A DNA stretch of 64,000 nt from Cercospora beticola (taxonomy: Eukaryota; Ascomycota; Dothideomycetes; Mycosphaerellales; Mycosphaerellaceae), in the NCBI RefSeq assembly GCF_033473495.1, contig NC_088936.1, positions 1,612,001 through 1,676,000 on the forward strand, read 5' to 3'. Made by a program: the position numbers and the translations under genes. Position 1 is the first letter of the stretch, and each line of letters begins with the position of its first letter. The notes under the pieces are model-generated. The model worked only from the letters and a program-made list of their open reading frames with translations, was not told the DNA's origin and did no database searches. This document shows, piece after piece, positions 43,667 to 55,010 of this stretch.

Positions 43667-44211
43667 GACGGCGAATGGAAGGCTGCCATGTGAAGCGCAT
43701 GGACTACATCTTACGAGATTGCCACACATTTGGACTGCATCAGCCCTGGGATCTCGGACCTGCGAACCTTCGTACTTGCGGAGAGCAAGATGGGCAAGCT
43801 TGGAGAAATCCTTCTGCACGATCTCTCGTTACGACTGTGATTTCAAGCCGACCTCCCTTTTTGAGGCATAGTGCCTTAGCTACGTTGCGCAAGACGGAGA
43901 AACGAGGATCAAAAGAAATTTCCAGATTACCGGACAGAGCCTGTGGTGCTGATCCGCGTGCCTGTTTTGCTTTCTAGCGATAGCCTGCACGAAGTTTCGT
44001 TGATGTGAACCAATGTGCTGTTGATCACCAACGCAGAGGCACAATTATCGGGCACTGTCGCGTATCCTCTTGCATGCAGGAAGCTGCATGGGTGGGGCGA
44101 TCCTTCGCTTACAACATGGAGGCCGCACGTTCGAAGCTGTACGGCGACCTGGTGATGGTTTGATTCCGAATATTGCTTTACAGAACATTCGTATACCGCC
44201 CTCTACCTACC
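43667..44211. other. intergenic region
   Basis: 545 bp between two plus-strand genes. Nothing recognised. Confidence 0.4.
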
Positions 44212-45995
44212 ATGTGGCTCATCAACACGAACACTCTGGAATTGGAAGAATTTTTTGAACCTGCTATCCCCAGCTACGCCGTCCTGTCACATCGCTGGAC
44301 AAAGCATGAAACCACATTCAAGGACTACAAGAAAGGCAGGAAACTGGACTCTCCCGGGCACAGAAAGACAATGGACTTCTGCGCCATTGCGCATAGTCGC
44401 GGCCATCCTTATGCTTGGATCGATACTGCTTGCATTGATAAGCGCTCCAGCTCTGAGCTCTCGGAAGCCATTAACAGTATGTATAGGTGGTATCAGATGT
44501 CTGCAGAATGCCTTGTCCATCTCGCCGACGTGATGTACACCGATATACCAGCACCCTCAGGCAAGCTCGCTGAGCGTCTCCATCAACAATTGTGCCTCTC
44601 TGACTGGTTCACTCGCGGATGGACCCTGCAAGAATTAATAGCACCACGCTGTGTTCTGTTCTTCACGCAAGACTGGAAACTCTTTGGCTGTAAATCGACC
44701 GCCAATCGTACGATCAATGGCTTTCGCGCAAACGATACTGCGTGCATGGATCTTGCGGACGAGTTGAGCAGCATCACCAGCATACCAAAGGAGCTGTTGA
44801 CCTTTCAATGGCCATTGGAAGAGTATACGATCGCTGCCAGGGCGAAGTGGCTGGCGAATCGCAAAGTAACAAGGATCGAAGACCAAGCATACTGCGCCCT
44901 GGGGCTCTTTGGCGTCAACATGGGCCTTCTTTATGGTGAGGGCAAAAGAGCTTGGTCCAGGCTGCAAGAAGAAATCGTCCGGAACTCCCATGATGAATCG
45001 ATCTTCGCCTGGTCAATGGCTTACGGAAGCAGAGCCCAACCGCTATTGTCCTCATCGCCTGCTTCTTTCTCCGCTGTGAGTCCCACCATTTCCACCGTGT
45101 ACGGGCTAAGGCCGCTGTACACGATCACGAACCAAGGCCTCAGATGGGACTTGGAACCTGGCAGTGCAATCATTGGCAAGCTTGACCTCAGCAGGATTCC
45201 ACGTTTTGACAGCAGGTCCAAGCCCACGTTGGGTGACATGCGTGTCTTGATGCTGCCCCTCGCGTGCTTATATGAAAATCAGCCGACCTCCCAGGAGTAC
45301 CTGCTGCTTATAGAGCTGGCTTGCGGTCACTACATGCGAGTGCCCAGTCGAGATACCCTCAGGCTGCCTTTGCCCCTCGCAGACTTGATCCGGCGAGGCA
45401 AGATCGCCGGCCCATGGCGCCTTGGCCACGTGATGACAATAATCATGCATCTGAGATCGGATCACTCGAAAGGCTGCACGTTTGCATATAATCAGCTTTT
45501 GATGTACCAAGATCTACACCTCTCGGTTGTCCAGCACTTTCAAACAGCTATCAATGCAGCTATGTATCAGCTACGAAGACAACCGGCCATTCAGTATCAA
45601 CTCGCAGAATCCGGACTGGCTAATTTCTCCAATGTGAGCACGGTTTTGGAATGTGATGATGGAACGTTACAGGACATGATCAATGTGTAAGTGAATCTTG
45701 TGGGCGCACAAGATTCATCACGCTAATATCCGACAGTGGGAGCAATGAACCACCCCGACCAATCTCATCCAGCCAGAACAATTCGGGCATCCAGGCCTTG
45801 GAGAGGCTTCGTCAACTCGACGGCATTGTACGCATGGTCAACTGCCTACATGGCGACTGCATCCGCAAGGGAAATTACGGATTCAACAGAGAGGACAAAA
45901 TGAGAGAACACATGAGACAAGTGCACGGCTACCTCTACAACGCGAGAGGTGATGGAGGCGGACCCGAAATTCAAATCTTCAAAATGAATGCATGA
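44212..45995 (+). CDS. HET-domain protein with C-terminal C2H2-like finger
   Basis: Two exons: 44212-45686 and 45737-45995, about 577 aa. The start MWLINTNTLELEEF is the standard HET opening, preferred over an in-frame ATG 39 nt upstream. HET-domain segments are in order: YAVLSHRW, the loop CAIAHSRGHPYAWIDTACIDK, SSSELSEAINSMYRWYQ, and DWFTRGWTLQELIAPR. A conserved trailer, EDQAYCALGLFGVNMGLLYGEG, follows. HET proteins trigger cell death upon non-self recognition after fusion. Exon 2 adds CLHGDCIRKGNYGFNREDKMREHMRQVHGY, a C2H2-like finger with C-x4-C and H-x4-H, preceded by Ser/Asn linker. HET plus finger is not a typical pairing to my knowledge. The junction frame is clear but only supported by splice motifs. 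Confidence 0.85.
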
Positions 45996-46503
45996 ATCGT
46001 TCTCGCACCACTCCGATCACGCACACTTGACTCTGCCGTTATCTGTCAACGACTGGAGGCAGCTACGATCAGATGGCGGCAGAAGCTTGTTGCTTCCTTC
46101 CCCACATCGGTTCTATCGGCGGTTTACAGATCTCTCCAGGCTCGCGGACAGCTAGTGCATGTGAGGACAGCACTCCGTCCACGGCTTATGGAATTGCAGG
46201 TACAACTTCTGTTCTTTTTCGTTCTAATACCTTGCACCTAACAGTTACATTGTGCGCGTCGACCAATGTACGGCATGATGCATAATGCACGATGCCGTTG
46301 CCCCGCTCTTCATCCTTACAAATTCGCAATCTGGCTGACAAATTCTGCTTCAGAAAGGCAGGCAATACAGGCCTGTACTTGAGACTTCTTCACAATACTC
46401 GGATGCGGGTGATGGCATGTCGACACACAGACATATATATACATGGGTCCCGGCGTGAAGTGGCGAGTGACTTTGAAAAGACAATAGATTCGAACTGACA
46501 AAT
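45996..46503. other. intergenic region
   Basis: 508 bp; the 3' part holds a strong TATA-like run just upstream of the SDR gene. Confidence 0.4.
46431..46442 (+). promoter_or_regulatory. TATA-like element
   Basis: ACATATATATAC, 62 nt before the SDR start codon. The spacing would leave a short 5' leader. Confidence 0.4.
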
Positions 46504-47292
46504 ATGACCGAAAAGTACACATCTACCCTCCGAGATGCTCGTGTCTTGGTCTTGGGTGGGACTTCTGGAATAGGTTACGCTGTAGCCGAACACGCCCTCG
46601 CCATCGGAGCCCACGTCTTTGTATCATCGTCCCGCGAGACCAGCGTGGCAAGAACGATATCCCGCCTCCAAGCCTTTGATCCACAAGCGACTAGTCGTGT
46701 TCATGGCTTCGTCTGCGATCTACAAGACATCTCAAGGCTGCGATCAAACCTCGAAACGCTCCTCAAGACCGTGACTCATGACTGCCAACTCGATCACATT
46801 GTCTTCACAGCGGGAGATGCGCTACCCATATCACCTATCAACGAATCAAGTCCAGAAGAACTCCAAAAACTGGGTAATGTGAGCTTCTATGCCCCGATGA
46901 TCCTGAGCGGTCTGGTCCCACAATACATGAAAAACTCACACCACTCCTCTCTGACTTTCACCACTGGCACCGCAATTAATCGACCTTTGAAGGGTTACAC
47001 TCCTTTGGTTGCATACGGCGCAGGCGTAGAGGGACTCATGAGAGGTCTAGCAGTGGATCTTGCGCCCATTCGAGTGAATGTGGTTAGTCCTGGGGCTGTT
47101 CGTACGGAAAGGTTCGACAGCTTTGGCAAAGAACGTTTGCAAACTACGCTGGACATGTTTCAAAAGTGGAGCTTGATGAATACAGTAGCTACGCCGGAGG
47201 AGGCTTCCGAAGCTTATGTGTTCTTGATGAAGAGTAGCTTCGGTACAGGGACTGTTGTGACTATAGACGGAGGGAGATTGATAAAGCAGTGA
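46504..47292 (+). CDS. short-chain dehydrogenase/reductase, catalytic Lys absent
   Basis: Single exon of 262 codons. Classical-SDR architecture: cofactor motif LGGTSGIGYAVAEHAL, SSSRET for NADP preference, FVCDLQD, and VFTAGDALP in place of NNAG. The active-site strand is SSLTFTTGTAINRP, with Thr where Ser is expected. The YxxxK motif reads YGAGV, so Tyr is kept and Lys replaced by Val. VDLAPIRVNVVSPGAVRTERF and GTGTVVTIDGGRLI complete the fold. The family includes other fungal proteins of this shape whose catalysis is unverified. It might be a reductase with altered chemistry or a binding protein. Sense composition turns from C-rich to G-rich. Confidence 0.88.
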   Translation: MTEKYTSTLRDARVLVLGGTSGIGYAVAEHALAIGAHVFVSSSRETSVARTISRLQAFDPQATSRVHGFVCDLQDISRLRSNLETLLKTVTHDCQLDHIVFTAGDALPISPINESSPEELQKLGNVSFYAPMILSGLVPQYMKNSHHSSLTFTTGTAINRPLKGYTPLVAYGAGVEGLMRGLAVDLAPIRVNVVSPGAVRTERFDSFGKERLQTTLDMFQKWSLMNTVATPEEASEAYVFLMKSSFGTGTVVTIDGGRLIKQ

Positions 47293-48125
47293 GGGTAATG
47301 ACCACTGTGTCTTGTCAGTGATCCGGAAGACAGTATGAGTTTCGCAAGGACGTGAGCAGGATCTTGTAGGTGAGCTCCACATTCAAAGGAACCTGGGCTG
47401 ACTTTCTGCAGACTGCTTGGCGAACCTCATTCCATTACTGTGCGGACATGTGTCTGCTGTTTACCTCGGACCCACGATTGACAGTGTGACTCTTCATGGC
47501 GATTGAAGCTCTCCGCCATTCTGCTCACCTCTGGCAGTCTCGCGTACGGCTAGCGCATATCAGGAAACACTCCGTTGACTTACAATCACATGACGATGCA
47601 GCTCGTCTCTAGCTCTCTGGCTCTATAGTCTGTCAGCTTTGCTGTTCCTGAATCCTTGGCCAATCAGCAAGCAACGTGCTCTACGACTTGCATATCACCC
47701 ACCACCACTTCTGGTACCGGATGACAACCTGCTTTTGCAAAGAAGAGATCGACGGAGAGCGACATCACTGCATGATCTAGCATGAACTGACAACTGCAAG
47801 TCTGCACAGCGACTGGGCAACAACCATACAGACTAACAGAGTATAAGAGTCACACGTTCCGAACATGCAGCAGCTGTATGGGACAAGCATGTACTTGCTC
47901 TACGTCTATAAGTCAGATGCAGATCGCAGCTGATGTCTGGAAGCATGTCCGATGCCGGGTACATCGTGCAGTGTAACACTGAACGGATGCTCCTACGTGA
48001 TGGCTTCAACTCACTTCCGGGCTCGAACGCCTCTTGTACCAGAGCGCGATAAATAGGACGGCAAGTCTTCGTGGCGTTTCCTCCATACCGCAGCTGCTTC
48101 GGGTTCTGATATTCTTACCATCAAC
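47293..48125. other. intergenic region
   Basis: 833 bp between two plus-strand genes. A TATA-like GATAAATAG lies at 48048-48056. No gene is recognised. Confidence 0.4.
48048..48056 (+). promoter_or_regulatory. TATA-like element of the Vps62-like gene
   Basis: GATAAATAG, 70 nt before the start codon, in GC-rich surroundings. Pattern evidence only. Confidence 0.3.
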
Positions 48126-49189
48126 ATGTTAGTGTCAATCCTTATCACTGCGGGCGCAGCTGCCGCAGTGCCTCTCGAGAGACGACAATCCTCCATACCT
48201 TCAAGCGTCCCATCTTTCGTCACCGAATTCGCACCAATTTTTCGCCTTCACTCAGCGGAACTATACATGCCATCCGACATCTCTACTCACATCGCCAACA
48301 CATCCCCATACCTCAACCTCACATCCCTCTCCCCAACATCCTTCCCAAACCCACTCACCCTCTCCAACCTCGACCAACTCAACACAATCCCAAACTCCAA
48401 CTCCGGAAAAGACATCTACCTCACCTCAACCTCAGACCCCACAACCTCCCCCCGCCCAGCATACCTCTACGGCACCTCCCCAGACCCAATCACCCATGCC
48501 ACCCCCAACACAACCGCCTCCACCATAATAACAGTCCTGAAACCCAACTCCACCCTCGACGCCTTCTATTTCACATTCTACTCCTTCAACGACGGCGGCC
48601 GCTACCCCTCTTTCGCCCCCATCCTCAACATCGGAAACCACGTCGGAGATTGGGAACACATCATGATCCGCTTCATCCACGGAGTTCCCACAAGCGTTTA
48701 TTTCTCCCAACATTCCAGCGGTCAAGCGATTTCCTACGAAGCAGCAGAGAAATGGGAGAATACTGGACGTGTTGTGGCGTATGTTGCGAATGGTACTCAT
48801 GCGAATTATAAGGATGTGGGGGATCATGATCATAGTATTCGGGTGTTGAGTTGCCTGAGGGGCCGGTGGAGGATTATACGGATGATAAAGGGTTGGTGTG
48901 GGATCCTACGATCAATGCGTATTGGTTTGAGTATGAAATGGAGAGTGGGAAGTTTACTGCTTATGATGATGGGGAGGGTGCGGAGACGCCTGTGAATTGG
49001 CTGTACTTCGATGGAAAGTGGGGAGATATGAAGTATCCTGAAGACGATGAACGACAGGAATGCTTTTTGGGAATTGATGGGTTGTGTCAGTATAGTGGAG
49101 GGCCTACGGGTCCGAAGGATAAGGACTTGGGGAGGAAGGGTGTTTGTCCGGATGGAGAGGATGTTTGCGAGGCGTTGAGTGGGATTTGA
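48126..49189 (+). pseudogene. Vps62/DUF946-type secreted protein, broken by a one-base deletion
   Basis: The frame from 48126 begins with a signal peptide (MLVSILITAGAAAAVP) and a dibasic LERR site. It runs through FAPIFRLHSAELYMPSDI, RPAYLYG, GNHVGDWEHIMIRFI, YFSQHSSGQA and VAYVANGTHANY, the recognisable DUF946/Vps62 blocks. After DHDHSI near 48838 the family sequence continues in another frame (LPEGPVEDYTDD, LVWDPTINAYWFEYE), ending in a Cys-containing tail at 49189. No GT-AG intron fits; one missing base near 48840, before the GGG run, explains it. The length if continuous would be about 354 aa. It could be a real inactivation, a sequencing error or a very recent allele. Function of the fungal family is unknown. 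Confidence 0.72.
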
Positions 49190-49530
49190 AGGAACACAGT
49201 AGACACGGTAATAGACGCGTGACTATAGGGTGCAAATGTAGAGCAGAGAGCGTGGAGCATAGCCGGGATAATATCTCCTGCTGACCCAAGAAAGGGAGCG
49301 TGTGTAGTAGAGGCAGAAAGTAGATGGCATCAATTCTACAATCAATTTCATTCTGGTTGCGACCGTTTCTCTGAGCTCTTGATCGAAGCTACACGCAAGA
49401 CATCTCCCGATCTCAATCCAGAGCCAAGCCAGCTGTTTGATCAATGAGCTGCCACGACCGATGTACAAAGCAGTATATGATAATGTCAACAAGGCAACTC
49501 GGTCAGTCAAAAGACATTGTTGCAGTTCAA

Positions 49531-49545
49531 TAACCCTAACCCTAA
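49531..49545. repeat. interstitial telomere-like repeat
   Basis: TAACCCTAACCCTAA, two and a half copies of the fungal telomere unit (TTAGGG on the other strand), away from any chromosome end visible here. Too short to be decisive; chance is possible. Confidence 0.5.
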
Positions 49546-49591
49546 TACACATCGTGAATGTAGTTCAGAATCCTAATGCACATCGTGAATG
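49541..49591. repeat. 20-bp direct repeat, two copies
   Basis: CCTAATACACATCGTGAATG (49541-49560) recurs at 49572-49591 with one change (A to G), spaced 31 bp start to start. It begins inside the telomere-like run. Confidence 0.75.
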
Positions 49592-50036
49592 CTCAAGATA
49601 CGCAAGGCAGTGGCATAATCTCGAAGGAAAAGCGTATCGAGAAGTGAAAGCAAATATCAACAGGACGAGGGACGACGGAAAGTAATTAAGTTTGTTCAAT
49701 CAGACATTTAATATTTGAGATAAAGTCATCCAGATCTAGCGGAGGTGAAGGTCACAATCGCATCAGGAAACAAAAGTGTCAACACCGCGCCATGCAAGTA
49801 ATGTTCGGAAGCAAGATACTGTACAACGTTCCGCGAACGTGACAGCATAGTCGTCATATCACGCGAGGCCTCTGGTTGAGGACTCGGCGACTTGCTTCCT
49901 TTCTTCTGCTGTGTATTTTCATGCTGTCGTTCTGTAAACAGCTTGCCCAAACAAGGGGGGCCATCAAATCGTGTCGCCAACAATAGAATTCTCTCATTTT
50001 TCAGAGCATAGCTAGATTACACTAGATGGGAGCTCT

Positions 50037-51466
50037 TTACATGCCAATGGCGATAGCGACAGCGGCAACGACAACGGTCATGAAGACGATTGGGTTGGCG
50101 GTGGAAGCCGCGGCGCTTGAGTCATCGCCACCAGAGCTGCTGGGGCTGTTGCCGCCAGAGTAGTTGGTACCCTCAGCCTGGGTGGTGGAGACGCCGTTGG
50201 AAAGGTCAGGGTCAGTCTCAGAAGGAGTACCGGCCCACTGGGTCTCGGCCTCAAGTCCAGGTGGAGTACCAGCGCCATCCTTCAGGTACTTCTCAGCACC
50301 CTTTGGCATCTCTGGAAGGAGAGTGGTCGAGACTTGCCACTCCTCAGACTCGGCTGGGCACTCTGGGACAGTGCGGTCGCCACGGCGAGCACCACCATCG
50401 CCAGATGGAGCTGGGGTCTTCTCGTAGGCCTCCTTCAGGCGGTCGAAGTCACCGTTTGGAGTGGCCTTTCCGTCCTCACCCATCTCGACGAGACCGTATC
50501 CGTTAGCCTCGAGGGTGTACTCGTAAGCAAGACCACCAGAGTAGACAGCAGTCATGTCGTCGCTGTAGAGGGCGGCGATCTCGTTCCAGTCACGGCGGTT
50601 GGTGATGCAACCAAATTCAGAGAGGAAGAGAGGCAGAGAGTAGTTGCTGTAGGTCTTGACCTTGGCGTCCCAGCCAGACTTGCGGAAGTCAGATGGGTCG
50701 CACCAAGAGTAGTCGTTGAAGGCGAAGAAGTCAGAGCGGGCGATCTCGTCCTCACCGCAAGCGAAGTAGAGAGCTTGAGACTCAATGTTCTCGGCAACAT
50801 CAGCGGAGGAGTAGCCGACTGGGATTGGGCGAGGAGAGTTTGCGCGGATGTAGTTGCGCATGTCACGGGTAACAGCCTTGATGTATGGGGCAGAGTTGGT
50901 GTTGTTGCGGGCGTTGATGACCTCGTTTGCGGAGAAGAAAGCGAGGAGGTTGTCTGGATGCTGTTAGCGCCTTGCGATGGACAGACAGTCATAAGTGAGC
51001 ACATACTGTACTTGGAGAAAGTGTCAATGGTAGCGAAGACAGATTGAAGGTAGACATCGTTGTACGAGGCGTGCAGCGAGTCGATGTTCTCTCTGTTGAG
51101 CGAAGCCTTTGGAGTGTTGACATCGAGCGCAAGGTAGATGCCAGCATCGTCCAACAGCTTCATGGCCTCGTCGTGGTCGCCGGTGTTGTCGACTGTGTAA
51201 ATACGAATGGTGTTGATTCCCAAATCTTTGAAGGCCTCGACATCCTCGCGGAATTGCTCCAGATTCAACAGAGGATCTTGAGCGTCAGCCGCACCACCGG
51301 GTTGGTAGGCGACACCGCGAATGTAGAAGCGCTCTCCGCTCTCTGTCCAGAATGCATTGCCTTCAGAGACGATCGGTGGGAGGTTTCCCTGGCTCTGGCG
51401 TGGGAGAACCTTTGCGGAAGCGAGGGAGGCGAAGGCCAGCGCGCCGGCGCTGAGGACGGCCTTCAT
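50037..51466 (-). CDS. gel: GPI-anchored beta-1,3-glucanosyltransferase (GH72, Gas/Gel type)
   Basis: Two exons on the minus strand: 51466-51007 and 50953-50037, about 458 aa. Signal peptide (MKAVLSAGALAFASLASA), then the GH72 opening GNAFWTESGERFYIRGVAYQPGG. The catalytic acid/base is Glu164 in FFSANEV, the nucleophile Glu266 in PLFLSEFGC. GINTIRIYTVDN and VPVGYSSADV-type segments are also conserved. After the catalytic domain comes a Ser/Gly-rich linker and a GPI signal (ANPIVFMTVVVAAVAIAIGM). There is no Cys-rich CBM43 (X8) module, so it belongs to the Gas1-minus-X8 group. The enzyme elongates and branches beta-1,3-glucan at the plasma membrane and wall. Codon use is C-biased, consistent with strong expression. 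Confidence 0.94.
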
Positions 51467-53551
51467 CGTGTCGGTTTTTGCGGGAGTTCGTTCAAATTCG
51501 TGGGGTTCGAGGAGCGAAGGTACGGGGGTTAGAAAGAAAGCTGACAGTTAGAAGAAACGAGTGTGTGTGAAGGCAATACAACAAGAATACTGAGAAGAGG
51601 CAAAAGGTGTTGAGAGCGAGTGACAAACCGCGTCGCCATTCCTCTTAACAGCCAGGAGCATCGCCAAGTACCAAGCCTCTACCAAGCATTGGCAGGAGAG
51701 AATGGATTCGTATGCGCCGAGCATCAGCCAGAATAGGCGTTTCACAACCACATCAAACAATCGTCTCAAGTGCAGCGAAAGACAATGACATCTTGATCAG
51801 CATTGCGCGATGTGGTGTGTCATGCACATGTATTTCCATAGACTGTTGCTGAGCGCATCCGGTGCGCTGTGGTGAGGCAGTCCACGGCACACAAAACAGG
51901 GCCCGCGGCGTTCGTATCCCAGCGTTTGATAAGTATCATGATCGCCACGCATCGTACTTGCCACTGCCTTCGTTGTTACGCGTTTGCGGTCGTTTTTGAG
52001 CTGGCCTCTGATCGATTTGCTTGGACAATTCGAAGGGCATGAGTAGTGTCTCGGGCGGGCCTTGGCAGATGAAGGGGAGATGCGATTTCCCAGGGGTGCA
52101 TCCTCGGCGGCCACTCAGCCTCAAGAAGTGCAGCCAAAAGTAGGCCGGTACGCGCTGGTGACCCACAGCTAATAGCGAGCCCCAGACGCAATCATTGCCT
52201 CTGAAAGGCTGCACGGTCGATCCCCACGAGAGCCGTGAATACGTGCTCGTGGTCCGCCAAGTTGAACGCATCAGCACGAGGGCATATACCACAGATATGC
52301 CTTCTGGGCCTGCTTGTCGCGCAGAGTTGGACTCTTGTTGCAACTCGTCCCGGCTCAGCGACTGCGTATCGACGTCTGCGCCCCGCGATCCGGTCTCGGA
52401 AGCTGTCCTCTCCGCCCGTAGGAGAGCCGTGAACATGTCGTCCGATGCATCGTGCAGTCGAATCTGCAGAAGAGCCTCAGCAGGATGGGTGACACTGCGC
52501 AAGTATTGTGCGAAAAAGAGCGAAAGAGAAGGGTGATAGGGCGTGAGCCTGTTCAAATATGTTTGAGACGCGTCGTCGTTGGTGACGCGTCCCTTCCAGG
52601 TCCTAGGGCACTTGCCTGACTTGATAGCAAGAGCACGGTAAAGAGAAGGAAAGTCGGAAAAGTGGTCGAAAAAGGGATTGGGATACCAGCGCATATTTGA
52701 GGTACGCGCTGCGTGAGGCACAGTCGCCTTCGCTGTCCGCATTCTGCATATACCCGCGCGCTTTGGTTTCAGACCAGCAGCTTTCGCAGCGCACGACGAA
52801 GAGCATTCCGGCGACCAGGCGAGAGGCGTGCGCCCAAAGCCTCACAGCGTCAACCGCTGCTCGCGGCATTCTTTGCTGAAAAGCCTTCAGGAAGGCGCAA
52901 TACTTGACCCGGCTGGGTGTCGTCTACCTGGAATAAGCCAGCCAGCACGGTGGTACACGACTGTAAAGTCGCAAGTGATAAGGTGCATTGTGTTACTGAA
53001 CAGGCGCGCTTTGTGCACGATGACAAGCATTTTCGCAAGACTACATCTAGAAACGCAGCCTGGTTCAGAAGCAGCTGACCTTTTCTACCTGCCGGCAAAG
53101 AAAGGAAGCGCATTCCGTGCATGTGTCCAACCCGATCCAGATTCGAGATTCACCAGAACCGGACGGCTCTGCTCGTTCGCACGGCCGGCGCTGATGCTAA
53201 TGAGCTGCGTTAGACATTGTTGGATGTGGCTCTCAAACAAGAGCAATGCCAGCACCTGGGACTGCCCGAAGTGGAGAATTGTGTTGATCGCAGTAGTCCA
53301 TTGCACCAAGTGCTTGCGCGGACTCATCGCGGTTCCTCACTAGTTTCGCCATACTACAAGGACACCGCAAGCACCGAATTTCCGACGCAGTGCAAGGAGA
53401 TAAATATCAAAGCAGTTCTGCGAGTGCCTGTGTAACCACAGCCACTACACACATCCTCTGTATCCAGCCACTGTCACACAAATTCCCCCAGCTAGCGAAG
53501 CCCACTTCTTCAGACCAGAAACACCAACCTGCAAGCGCAAGAATCTCCACG
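51467..53551. other. 2.1 kb intergenic region
   Basis: Several overlapping frames of 60-270 codons on both strands (for example 51936-52742 minus) lack domains and natural composition. I support no gene. The last 150 bp are the leader of the small secreted-protein gene. Confidence 0.4.
53400..53407 (+). promoter_or_regulatory. TATA-like element of the small secreted peptide
   Basis: ATAAATAT about 150 nt upstream of the start codon, followed by a CA/CCACA-rich leader. Confidence 0.3.
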
Positions 53552-53710
53552 ATGCGCCTCATCACTCTTCTCCTCGCGGTCGTACCATTTACATTCGCTG
53601 CTTGTAATGGCGGCTCTCATGGCGCCTGTCTGGCGGGTTGCGAGGACCGCTACTTTGAGCCAAAGGGAATCAACGATTGCTCTTTACGAGAGTGCAACAC
53701 CTGCGCATGA
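53552..53710 (+). CDS. small secreted cysteine-rich protein
   Basis: A 52-aa reading frame. The start at 53552 gives a textbook signal peptide (MRLITLLLAVVPFTFAA, cleavage likely after Ala16 or 17). The mature peptide of about 35 residues has six cysteines, CNGGSHGACLAGC...DC..REC..C, enough for three disulfides, and no membrane segment. That size and spacing is usual for fungal effector candidates or defensin-like antimicrobial peptides; neither role can be shown from sequence. An upstream in-frame ATG at 53390 would hide the signal peptide. The next gene is 1.3 kb away. Confidence 0.6.
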   Translation: MRLITLLLAVVPFTFAACNGGSHGACLAGCEDRYFEPKGINDCSLRECNTCA

Positions 53711-55010
53711 TCTATTCCCGCAGGCTGGGAGAACATCAACGTGGACACGACTGAGCTGGCCCAATTCGATATGACTGCCAACCTCGTTCTCGGGCAAGAC
53801 TCCCCGGACGCAACGAACTACGAAGCGATAGAGGGTGGAAGTAATAAATTGCGAAGCGTAAGATCAGGAGAACGAAGGTTCGTGGTCTTCATGGAATCGT
53901 CTATGAAAACAAGATGGTCGCGGTAGTCGGACGACTTGTGGCGCGTTATGAGTCCCAATCTGGCCTCACATCTCTACGTAGCACACGTGCATTGCTACGA
54001 ACGCCACAGGTTCACCACGCTCATGTTGGGCAATGCAATGAAACTGCCACTCGGTCGCCTTCTCGAAAGCGTCTTGCACTCTCATATCCAGCGAAATCTG
54101 TAGTATTCGATCGCTACCGACAGCGTTGAAGCAACGCGTGAATCTTCCAGAACCATATCGTTGTGAAGCACTTTACACAACACGGATCTCGCATGGATGC
54201 AATCGGTCAGGCCACGAGTGTTTAATAAGATAAGGTTAAGATCGAGATCGTATGCTTTGTGGAGTTGGGTTACATATTGCAAGGGAGCCGTGGTGAACAC
54301 GAGTGGCACACGACCAGGGTGTCAGACGACATCTCCTGCTTTGCGACGATTGTTGCGCAAAGAAAACAAGAGCAGAAAACAAGAGCAGAAAACAAGAGCG
54401 ACCACAAAAGTCGGTGCGACTGGAAGGCGAAACGTTCTGGCGCATGGCTTGCTGTAGAGTTGCAGTGGTGACGATAGAGTCGTCGCTATCATATCAAGTC
54501 GATCGAGGGCAGTCAAGTCAAGGCAAGGCAAAGTCGAAGCGATGAAGATGTCAAGACAATGGCGACAATGATAGTGTGAAGAATGCTCGAAGAAAAAAGC
54601 GAAAAGGGTATCAATGTGCTGCCAAATCTATTACATTAATGACGACTTGTTGTAGATGGGGACGAAACCAGCATCTATCGCCCCGGGACGAATCATAGAT
54701 GATTGTAATGTAATGCGAAAAAATGTGTAACAATGCGAGATGCATACCCGGCCGGGGTTTCTGCGTTTCACGTCGTCAAAACTGTAGTTGCTTCCCTTAT
54801 AATGTCTGTTTTCCGATACCTTCTACACGACAACAGCCTGTTGAACTGCTAACTGTACAAGATCCCGTCCCGCTCGCGTGCTGATTGATGATTGAACTTG
54901 ATTCTTCTTTCCGTTCTCATTACGTGTGGTATTAAACGAGTAAACGTAACAATCGTATCTGGGTGACTACCCTCTCGAGGGAGAGAGGTAGGTCAGATAG
55001 GTTGAGACAT
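53711..55010. other. intergenic region
   Basis: About 1.3 kb. It contains a perfect 13-nt triple repeat (54361-54399) and AT-rich sequence around 54600-54950 that is probably the 3' UTR of the wall-protein gene. No gene is supported. Confidence 0.4.
54361..54399. repeat. 13-nt tandem repeat, three perfect copies
   Basis: AGAAAACAAGAGC repeated three times without change. No coding context. Confidence 0.85.

Larger units (their letters stand above)
49190..50036. other. intergenic region with telomere-like motif
   Basis: 847 bp holding a short CCCTAA repeat and a 20-bp direct repeat (separate entries). No gene is seen; an 85-codon minus-strand frame at 49726-49983 is not credible. Confidence 0.45.
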
